Assembly: GCA_045126975.1 (NCBI GenBank)
Contig: JBGVPL010000040.1
Location: 1-64,000, forward strand
DNA length: 64,000 nucleotides
DNA from: Aphodosoma sp045126975
GTDB taxonomy: Bacteria; Bacteroidota; Bacteroidia; Bacteroidales; Paludibacteraceae
Reading direction: 5' to 3'
The notes beneath the pieces are model-generated. The model saw nothing but the letters and a program-made list of their open reading frames with translations. It searched no databases and was not told the origin of the DNA. The position numbers and the translations under genes are program-made. This document shows, one piece after another, positions 1 to 6,335 of the stretch (position 1 is its first letter; each line of letters begins with the position of its first letter).

Positions 1-43
1 CGGTATAGCAAAAGTGATTGTAAAATAAAAAAATGTGATTTTT

Positions 44-1876
44 ATGAAAAAAATAGTTTATTATTTTAATTTTGTATTGGTTGTTTGTTTGGTGGCAACA
101 ACTAATTTGTTCGCTCAAGAACAAGGTGATTTGTCTGTTTCGATGCAATCAGATAAAGTAGATGTATATGGAAGAATGAGTGCTCCTAATGGTTCGGAGT
201 GGACATATACAATGAATCTTGTAAGAAGTGGTTCTTTTTTTAATTCATTTGTATTGTCGGTTTATAATGAACAAAATGAACTTGTTGGAGAAGTGTCGGA
301 TAACGTACCAACAGAGAATGTAACAGGAATAAATGATATAGATGTAGTGCCATTGGTTACGAAGAAATTTTTTAATGTTGATGAAAATTACGAAGTGATG
401 TTATTTATGCATGGAACAACTGAAGATTATTCAGGTCGTTTTTTGAATGTAGTTTATTCTTTGGCAGAAACAGCACAAAAGTTAACAACTATCGAAGGAC
501 GAATTGCTACATGGATAAATGCAGGTACAGAAGAAGAGAAATTTACTTTAGTGTTTCAAAAAAATTTCAAGGCAGGGGTAGATACTTATTTGAAATATGA
601 TGTTTATAGTGCAGCAACAGCAGATTCTGGCTCTGCGGTATTAGCACATACTTTTTCGGTAAACGCTTATAATACAGTTTATGCTTATGGTATAATAGGA
701 GCCTCTTCTCCAATAATTTTGGTTGCTAATGATGGTGAGGTGAACTATTTGACAAGTGAATTTGATAAAATGTTTATGGAGTCAAATATTAATAATTTGG
801 TTATTACTCGTTATGATAGTTCATTTGCAAAAGTATCTACAACCAAAGTAGCCCCTATTGCTAATGCGTCATTCGACTATTCAATTCCTATTTTTGGTTT
901 GTTGGATAGCAATAGTGATGTGGCGTTTGATTATGGAGAAAATTCAGATGCTTTTGTTGTGGCCATGGGACATACAACAGAGGCTGAGCTTTGGAGTTCT
1001 ATTGTTTCTTATTCGTTCTATTTGATTGATAAAGAAGGGAATGTTTTGAAAACATTGGCAACTGATGTTACAAGTTTTAACCGTATGTCGGATGTTGAAG
1101 GTCATTCTCGTCAATGGGCGTTTGTTTCAAAAGATAAAGCAACATTGGTGGATTTTACTACATTTGAAGCAGTTGCAGAATTGCCTTTTGAGATTAATGG
1201 TAAAGCATTGTTGCCTTCGTTTGTGCGTTGTGCAGTTGGTGACACATATCAATATGTGGCAGCTTTGGAAGAAGAAGAGATATTAGCTGGTGGAGAGGTG
1301 ATACAATGCGTGGCTTGGTTTGATAAAGATGCTAATCTGTTGCGTTATGATACACTTAATGTAGGAAAAGACATTGATGTTTCGTATGTCCATATTTCTG
1401 CAGAATTGCTTAATCCAAAAATATTTAATTCGGATGATGCGTATGAATATATTGTTACAGCTTTTCGTGGCGCAGACGAAGTTATATTAGTTTGTAATAA
1501 TAAGGGGGAAATTCTTTATGAGTTTACTGAGGATATTGACAAAGGAGGAAAAATAGCTGCAAATTATATGATATTTGGAGAGGATAAAGCCTTTTTTGTA
1601 TTGGTTTATTCTGATAATAATTCAAAATATACTCTTAACTATTATGAATTGATATTAGAAGATAATTCGGGGAATACAGGAACTGCACTTGATAATGTTG
1701 AAACTGCAATTGTATTCGATGGAGCTGAATTGGTGGCTTCAGGCGATATTTGCGTTTTTGGAGTAAATGGACAATTGATGTTGCAAGGAGTTGATTGCGT
1801 GAGTGTGGATAGATTGCCAGCTGGGGTTTATGTGGTGAAAACTGCTACTGTTGCAACAAAAATAATGCTAAAATAA
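44..1876 (+). CDS. Secreted protein of unknown function with a type IX-like C-terminal sorting domain
   Basis: This is a 610-residue exported protein. An in-frame GTG lies nine bases upstream, but the ATG at 44 gives a clean signal peptide (MKK, hydrophobic core, cut after LFAQ near residue 25), so I start there. The middle 500 residues carry no motif I recognise; they are rich in beta-prone, Asp/Asn/Thr-containing stretches, which would fit a beta-propeller or beta-sandwich. The last 65 residues (LDNVETAIVF, VFGVNGQLML, LPAGVYVVK, ending KIMLK) have the pattern of a type A sorting domain recognised by the Bacteroidota type IX secretion (Por) system, so the mature protein is probably surface-attached or released. 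A strong hairpin follows the stop. The upstream region lies outside the window, so operon membership is unknown. Confidence 0.75.
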   Translation: MKKIVYYFNFVLVVCLVATTNLFAQEQGDLSVSMQSDKVDVYGRMSAPNGSEWTYTMNLVRSGSFFNSFVLSVYNEQNELVGEVSDNVPTENVTGINDIDVVPLVTKKFFNVDENYEVMLFMHGTTEDYSGRFLNVVYSLAETAQKLTTIEGRIATWINAGTEEEKFTLVFQKNFKAGVDTYLKYDVYSAATADSGSAVLAHTFSVNAYNTVYAYGIIGASSPIILVANDGEVNYLTSEFDKMFMESNINNLVITRYDSSFAKVSTTKVAPIANASFDYSIPIFGLLDSNSDVAFDYGENSDAFVVAMGHTTEAELWSSIVSYSFYLIDKEGNVLKTLATDVTSFNRMSDVEGHSRQWAFVSKDKATLVDFTTFEAVAELPFEINGKALLPSFVRCAVGDTYQYVAALEEEEILAGGEVIQCVAWFDKDANLLRYDTLNVGKDIDVSYVHISAELLNPKIFNSDDAYEYIVTAFRGADEVILVCNNKGEILYEFTEDIDKGGKIAANYMIFGEDKAFFVLVYSDNNSKYTLNYYELILEDNSGNTGTALDNVETAIVFDGAELVASGDICVFGVNGQLMLQGVDCVSVDRLPAGVYVVKTATVATKIMLK

Positions 1877-1897
1877 AGGATAGTAGATATTAAATAT

Positions 1898-1937
1898 AAA
1901 AATAGAATTGCTTCGTTAGAGAGGCAATTCTATTTTT
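1898..1937. terminator. Bidirectional hairpin terminator
   Basis: Stem AAAAATAGAATTGC pairs with GCAATTCTATTTTT around a short loop, with A and T runs on the two sides. It lies between two convergent genes and overlaps the last codons of the patatin gene, so it can end both transcripts. Confidence 0.8.
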
Positions 1938-2680
1938 GTATTTAGGAGTATTTGTTTTGTGTATTCGTAGCCGATGTTGAAGATGTCTTCGAAGTGGTCG
2001 GTGTCGAACATGCCATATTGTTTTGCTTGGTCGGGTTCGAGGACGAGGTTGCATATTTTCTTTTCGGGTACGGTGCTAGATTGTATGGATAGGTTGTAGA
2101 TGCGTTCGAGGATTTGTTTGGCGGTGTGGACGGTGGTGTCGTGGCGGATGGGGTTGACGTGGCATCCGATGAGGAATTTGCATTGCGAACGGATGAGCGA
2201 GGCAGGCATGTTGTTGAATATGCCACCATCGACATAGACTTTGTCGCCAATCTCTTTGGGCGTGAGCACAATAGGGACAGATGCCGAAGCTACAATTTTC
2301 TCGACTAATGGACCAGAAGAAAAGACTGCGTTTTCGCCAACGGTGAGTTCTGTAGCGTTGATATAGATAGGGATTTTTAGTTCTTCAAAGGTCTTAGCTG
2401 TGAGTACTTCGCTTATCATTTTTTCGAACTTACGGGTGCTCATTAACCCTTTTTTAGGGGTTGCGAAGCCTACGTAATCCATGAATTTGGTCTGCTTGAA
2501 GAAATAGCATATTTCATCAGGCGATTTGCCATCGGCATATAGAGCGGCTACAATGGCTCCTGCGCTAACCCCCGACATGATTTGCGGACGTAAGCCATAT
2601 TCTTCAAGAGCTTTGAGAACGCCTGCATGTGCAAGCCCTTTAGCTCCACCACCACTTAATGTTAAACCGATGCGATACAT
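1916..2680 (-). CDS. Patatin-like phospholipase (RssA-type)
   Basis: Predicted lipid acyl hydrolase of the patatin family, 254 residues. The whole family signature is visible: glycine-rich oxyanion hole SGGGAKGLAHAG at residues 9-20, nucleophile elbow GVSAG with Ser39, and the second catalytic residue in DGG at Asp151. There is no signal peptide, so it probably acts in the cytoplasm or at the inner membrane face; its substrate cannot be told. The size matches the short bacterial RssA group rather than the longer outer-membrane patatins with a barrel. It is the last gene of a minus-strand series, separated from the next gene by repeat DNA, so co-transcription is uncertain. Confidence 0.88.
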   Translation of the reverse strand: MYRIGLTLSGGGAKGLAHAGVLKALEEYGLRPQIMSGVSAGAIVAALYADGKSPDEICYFFKQTKFMDYVGFATPKKGLMSTRKFEKMISEVLTAKTFEELKIPIYINATELTVGENAVFSSGPLVEKIVASASVPIVLTPKEIGDKVYVDGGIFNNMPASLIRSQCKFLIGCHVNPIRHDTTVHTAKQILERIYNLSIQSSTVPEKKICNLVLEPDQAKQYGMFDTDHFEDIFNIGYEYTKQILLNTKIELPL

Positions 2681-2690
2681 TTGAGAATAA

Positions 2691-2763
2691 TTAGGAATGA
2701 GGAATTAGGAATTAGGAATGAGGAATGAAATTATTAATTACTAACTACTAACTACTAATTACT
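2691..2763. repeat. Intergenic short tandem repeats (AGGAATG and AACTACT types)
   Basis: Degenerate tandem copies of GAGGAAT/TAGGAAT run directly into tandem copies of ACTAACTACTAATTA. Both units recur in other gaps of the window. The second block touches the stop of the exchanger gene. Confidence 0.8.
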
Positions 2764-3717
2764 TAAAAGCCATGCAAGATATATGCCATAAATTACGAGC
2801 ATGGTGAGGCCTTCGATGCGGTTGATGCTACGTTTTTTGCTTATTATGATGAATAGTAGAAGCAAGAGGCTACTGCTTGCTGCCATTGCTGCATCGACTT
2901 GTAGGTTTTCGTATCCCGATAGAGGGTTAATGATAGAACTGAGTCCAAGCACGAAGAATACGTTGAAGATATTGGAGCCGATGACGTTGCCGATGGCGAG
3001 GTCGGTATTCTTTTTGTAGGCAGCCATAGCCGATGTGGCAAGTTCGGGCAATGATGTGCCGAGAGCTACGATAGTAACGCCAATGACTGATTCAGGAACG
3101 CCCCATGATTGTGCGATTGATACTGCATTGTTTACAATTAGTTCTCCACCGATGATAAGTCCTGTTAACCCAACGATTATCAATAGTATAGCTTTCCAAA
3201 TCGGTATTGCTACGTATGTATCGTCGTTTGAGTTAGTGCGGCTACGCAAACCTTGAACAATGGTATAGGTACAGAAACAGATGAAAACAATGATGAGCAT
3301 TATGCCATCGAAGCGAGATACACCTACTTGTTTTTCGCCTAAATGCATGAGTCCGAAAAAGTTAGTTCCAAGCAATAGGGCAGCTAAACCAGCCAAGATG
3401 CTGATAGGTATTTCGATGTGATAAGTGGATTTTTTGCATACTACGGGGTAGATTGCTGCCGAGATGCCCAAGATGATGAGAGTGTTGATGATGTTGCTAC
3501 CGAGAATATTTGTTAGGGCAATGTCGGAAGAGCCTTCGGTGGCGGCAACGATATTCACTACGAGTTCGGGAGCAGATGTGCCGAATGCTACAATTGTAAG
3601 ACCGATAACGAGGTCGGAAATATTGAGGCGTTTAGCTAAACCTGATGCGCCATTGATGAGCCAATCGGCAGAAAATGTGAGTAAGGCAAAGCCTACGATT
3701 AGGAGTAGATATTCCAT
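2755..3717 (-). CDS. Calcium/sodium antiporter (CaCA family, YrbG-like)
   Basis: Integral membrane cation exchanger of 320 residues, the usual length for bacterial YrbG-type members. About ten hydrophobic segments are visible. The two family alpha-repeats, which form the ion site in an inverted arrangement, are clear: GTSAPELVVNIVAA in the first half and GTSLPELATSAMAA in the second, each followed by a conserved N-I-x-GSNI segment. It likely exchanges Na+ or H+ for Ca2+ across the inner membrane; ion selectivity cannot be read from sequence. It lies between patatin and CtpA on the same strand with repeat-filled spacers on both sides. Confidence 0.92.
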   Translation of the reverse strand: MEYLLLIVGFALLTFSADWLINGASGLAKRLNISDLVIGLTIVAFGTSAPELVVNIVAATEGSSDIALTNILGSNIINTLIILGISAAIYPVVCKKSTYHIEIPISILAGLAALLLGTNFFGLMHLGEKQVGVSRFDGIMLIIVFICFCTYTIVQGLRSRTNSNDDTYVAIPIWKAILLIIVGLTGLIIGGELIVNNAVSIAQSWGVPESVIGVTIVALGTSLPELATSAMAAYKKNTDLAIGNVIGSNIFNVFFVLGLSSIINPLSGYENLQVDAAMAASSSLLLLLFIIISKKRSINRIEGLTMLVIYGIYLAWLLSN

Positions 3718-3719
3718 TT

Positions 3720-3758
3720 TTTTAGTTAGTAGTTAGTAGTTAGTAGTTACTAGTTACT
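3720..3758. repeat. Tandem TTAGTAGT repeat
   Basis: Tandem TTAGTAGTTAGTAGTTACTAG units fill most of the gap between the exchanger and the CtpA gene. The same unit recurs at 49524-49556 and around 59310-59370. Confidence 0.8.
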
Positions 3759-3769
3759 TTGTAAACTTT

Positions 3770-5377
3770 TTAATTTTCAATTTGTTTTAGGGCTTCTGCA
3801 ACGGTTTCGTCGGTGCTATAGTTGAGGGGGTAGAAGCCTTCGTCACCGAGAATGTTACGCACAATGTAAGAGTTTATGTGTTGGTTAATTAGTTTGTATG
3901 ATGTGCGTTTGTCTTTGGCAGAGCCTGTGATATTCTCTTTTTCGGCGTATGTTACGAGTTGGTCGAACAGATTGAGCGAAGAGAGATATTGGTCGAGCGA
4001 TTGCCAATCGGTGTATTGTTTGAGTTCGGCACGATGAGCCTCTGTGTATTTAAGAGCAAATTTGTAGATAAGAGCCTTATTTACCAATTTAGTGAAATAA
4101 GGAGAGATGTCGGATGTATCGCGAGGTACGAACAGGTCAGGCATAATGCCACCACCACCATAAACGATACGACCATTTTTGGTGTGATATTCGACAGAGT
4201 CTGCCAAGTGGATAGAGTCGGCATTGAAAAATTCGCCATGGAGATAGCGATTCCAAATGTCAGTTTCGTAGTCTTCGGCTTTGCCACGAGTGTAAGGTTT
4301 TTGGATGCAACGACCAGATGGGGTGTAGTAGCGAGCGATAGTGAGTCGTGCTTGGCTGCCATCATTGAAGTTGAAAGGTTGTTGTACGAGACCTTTTCCG
4401 AAAGAGCGACGACCGATGATAGTTGCGCGGTCGTTGTCTTGCATAGCACCTGCAAAGATTTCGCTGGCAGAACCTGAGAACTCGTCGATGAGCACGATAA
4501 GTGGCATATTTTTGAAAGAGCCATTGCCTGTAGCTTTGATATCGTAGCGAGGGTAGGCGCGACCTTCGACATAAACGATGAGTTCGCCACGTTCGAGGAA
4601 TTCGTTAATCATATTGACCGCAGCATCGAGATAGCCACCAGAATTGCCACGAAGGTCAACAATAAGATTTTGCATACCTTGCATTTTGAGTTTGGCAAGT
4701 CCCGTGAGGAATTCAGAGTAGGTGTTGGCTCCGAATGAATTTACTGCTATAAATCCTGTAGTAGGGGTAATCATATAGGCAATATCGACGCTATGTACAG
4801 GAATATCTTCGCGAGTGATGTCGAAATAGAGTGTTTCGGCAGTGCCACGGCGCACAATGCCGAGACGGACATCAGAGCCTTTAGGACCACGAAGTTTTTT
4901 GAATACCTTTTCGTTGTTGATCTCCTTGCCTACGAATAGGGTGTCGTTGACTTCGGTGATGCGGTCGCCAGGGAGAAGACCTGCACGTTCGGATGGACCA
5001 CCAGAGATTACATCTACAATATATATAGTATCCTCTTGGATATTGAATTGAACGCCAATGCCAGAGAACGAGCCTTCGAGTTGCTCATTGGCAGCTTCGA
5101 GGTCTTCTTTAGGAATATAGCTTGAGTGAGGGTCGAGTTGGTTGAGAGCCGTGATGATAACCGCTTCATTAATTTGGGCAATATCGATAGTATCAACGTA
5201 GGCGCGGTCGATGATATTTAGCAGTTCGGTTACTTTGTGAGATGAAGGATTAGTTCCTTGTAGTTTATCGCTGATATCGCCCAAGAGATTTTGGGTTGAG
5301 CGCACAGCAAGCAAGTAGCCAAGCACTAATCCTAAAGCAAGAGCGATGGCTATGATTATAGGAAAGGATTTTTTCAT
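3770..5377 (-). CDS. S41 family C-terminal processing protease (CtpA/Prc-like)
   Basis: Periplasmic serine protease of 535 residues. The open frame extends 25 codons further upstream, but that part is low-complexity (ESIESIKSIESIK) made by a 12-base repeat, so I start at MKKSFPIIIAIALALGLVLGY, which gives a normal membrane anchor or signal segment. A PDZ domain follows at about residues 105-150 (GIGVQF, GLLPGDRI) and the S41 core at about 190-350. The catalytic Ser is in SGSASE near residue 305 and the catalytic Lys in SFGKG near residue 330. Such proteases trim or degrade envelope proteins after PDZ-mediated recognition of C-termini. A C-terminal extension of about 150 residues is usual in Bacteroidota members. 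Confidence 0.92.
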   Translation of the reverse strand: MKKSFPIIIAIALALGLVLGYLLAVRSTQNLLGDISDKLQGTNPSSHKVTELLNIIDRAYVDTIDIAQINEAVIITALNQLDPHSSYIPKEDLEAANEQLEGSFSGIGVQFNIQEDTIYIVDVISGGPSERAGLLPGDRITEVNDTLFVGKEINNEKVFKKLRGPKGSDVRLGIVRRGTAETLYFDITREDIPVHSVDIAYMITPTTGFIAVNSFGANTYSEFLTGLAKLKMQGMQNLIVDLRGNSGGYLDAAVNMINEFLERGELIVYVEGRAYPRYDIKATGNGSFKNMPLIVLIDEFSGSASEIFAGAMQDNDRATIIGRRSFGKGLVQQPFNFNDGSQARLTIARYYTPSGRCIQKPYTRGKAEDYETDIWNRYLHGEFFNADSIHLADSVEYHTKNGRIVYGGGGIMPDLFVPRDTSDISPYFTKLVNKALIYKFALKYTEAHRAELKQYTDWQSLDQYLSSLNLFDQLVTYAEKENITGSAKDKRTSYKLINQHINSYIVRNILGDEGFYPLNYSTDETVAEALKQIEN

Positions 5378-5393
5378 AGTTGTTTTTTTAATA

Positions 5394-5432
5394 GATTCTA
5401 TAGATTTTATAGATTCAATAGACTCTATAATA
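5394..5432. repeat. 12-base tandem repeat upstream of the CtpA start
   Basis: Imperfect tandem copies of ATAGATTCTATAG/ATTTTATAGATT lie just before the chosen ATG. Read through on the minus strand they would encode IES/IKS repeats, which is why I exclude this part from the protein. Confidence 0.65.
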
Positions 5433-5469
5433 ATTCTCAAATTTTTCGCCAAAGGCTCAAAGACCTTCG

Positions 5470-5514
5470 GTTCTCAATTCTCAATTCTCAATTCTCAACT
5501 CTCAACTCTCAATT
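5470..5514. repeat. CTCAATT/CTCAACT tandem repeat overlapping a stop codon
   Basis: Seven-base units TCTCAAT and TCTCAAC are repeated about six times. The left part is intergenic and the right part forms the last codons (AIES-stop) of the deaminase gene. The same unit occurs inside glycosyltransferase, ABC-F and BspA-like genes. Confidence 0.85.
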
Positions 5515-5930
5515 GCTGGCTCATATACCACTTCAATGCCAGCGCGTTGGAGGAGTTCGATGCCATCGCGGATTCGGTATTCTTCGCCATAAACCACGCG
5601 AACAATGCCAGATTGGATGATGAGTTTAGCACATTCGATGCAAGGAGATGCTGTAACATAGAGAGTTGCACCAGCACTGCTATTATTTGAACGAGCTACT
5701 TTGGTGATAGCATTAGCTTCGGCATGAAGTACGTATGGAAGAGAAGTGTTGTTGTCGTCTTCGCAGTTGTTTTCGAAACCAGAAGGTGTGCCATTGTAAC
5801 CGTCAGATATAATCATTTGATTTTTAACAAGAAGTGCGCCTACTTGACGGCGTTTACAGTATGAATTTTCAGCCCAAATACGAGCCATACGCATATAGCG
5901 TTTGTCGAGAAGTTCTTGTTTTGTTGCCAT
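5502..5930 (-). CDS. dCMP deaminase family protein (ComEB-like)
   Basis: Zinc-dependent deoxycytidylate deaminase of 142 residues, converting dCMP to dUMP for dTTP synthesis. The deaminase motifs are intact: HAEAN with zinc ligand His69 and proton-shuttle Glu71, and PCIEC with zinc ligands Cys97 and Cys100. The N-terminal segment RYMRMARIWAENSYCKRRQVGALLV is typical of the dCMP/ComE group and differs from the guanine deaminase later in this window. The last codons fall inside a CTCAACT tandem repeat, so the C-terminus may differ between strains. It sits between CtpA and the two tRNA-Asn genes. Confidence 0.9.
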   Translation of the reverse strand: MATKQELLDKRYMRMARIWAENSYCKRRQVGALLVKNQMIISDGYNGTPSGFENNCEDDNNTSLPYVLHAEANAITKVARSNNSSAGATLYVTASPCIECAKLIIQSGIVRVVYGEEYRIRDGIELLQRAGIEVVYEPAIES

Positions 5931-5963
5931 ATTTTTTTGATAAGATTAGTTTTTATAAACAGA

Positions 5964-5995
5964 AAAGCCTGTGAGATTGAATCTTACAGGCTTTT
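5964..5995 (-). terminator. Hairpin terminator after the tRNA-Asn pair
   Basis: AAAAGCCTGTGAGATT pairs with AATCTTACAGGCTTTT. It lies just downstream of the tRNA genes on the minus strand and upstream of the deaminase gene. Confidence 0.75.
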
Positions 5996-6001
5996 ACTGC
6001 G

Positions 6002-6075
6002 CTCTCCCTCTTGGACTTGAACCAAGGACCCTCTGATTAACAGTCAGATGCTCTAACCGACTGAGCTAAGGAAGA
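6002..6075 (-). tRNA. tRNA-Asn (anticodon GTT)
   Basis: Reads on the minus strand as a full cloverleaf of 74 bases. The acceptor stem TCTTCCT pairs with AGGGAGA (one G-T pair), the D stem is GCTC/GAGC, the anticodon loop carries GTT inside TCTGACTGTTAATCAGA, the T loop is TTCAAGT, and the discriminator is G. It is the second of two nearly identical copies; they differ at one D-loop base (TCGG here, TTGG in the other copy). CCA is not encoded. Confidence 0.95.
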
Positions 6076-6094
6076 ATGTACTTTTAAACTATTG

Positions 6095-6168
6095 CTCTCC
6101 CTCTTGGACTTGAACCAAGGACCCTCTGATTAACAGTCAGATGCTCTAACCAACTGAGCTAAGGAAGA
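6095..6168 (-). tRNA. tRNA-Asn (anticodon GTT), first copy
   Basis: Same cloverleaf as the neighbouring gene, with GTT anticodon, 19 bases upstream of it on the minus strand. The two are very likely one transcript driven by the promoter at 6209-6216. The 167 bases between this gene and uvrA hold only that promoter and AT-rich DNA. Confidence 0.95.
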
Positions 6169-6208
6169 ATGCTTTTTGATGCTTGAGGTATTACCCTCAA
6201 TTGCTCGG

Positions 6209-6239
6209 CAAAGTTACTGCTTTTTTTTGAATTGACAAA
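6209..6239 (-). promoter_or_regulatory. Bacteroidota housekeeping promoter of the tRNA-Asn pair
   Basis: On the minus strand TTTG is followed 19 bases later by TAACTTTG (6216 to 6209), a near-perfect match to the Bacteroidota sigma-ABfr promoter TTTG-N19-TAnnTTTG. It lies about 40 bases before the first tRNA. Confidence 0.85.
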
Positions 6240-6335
6240 ATATTTTTTGTAAAAAAGTTAATAATTTATTTAATTGACTGATTTACAATAGTTGTGTTTG
6301 TGCATTTTTTTATAAAAAAGCTGTTAAAATGCCGT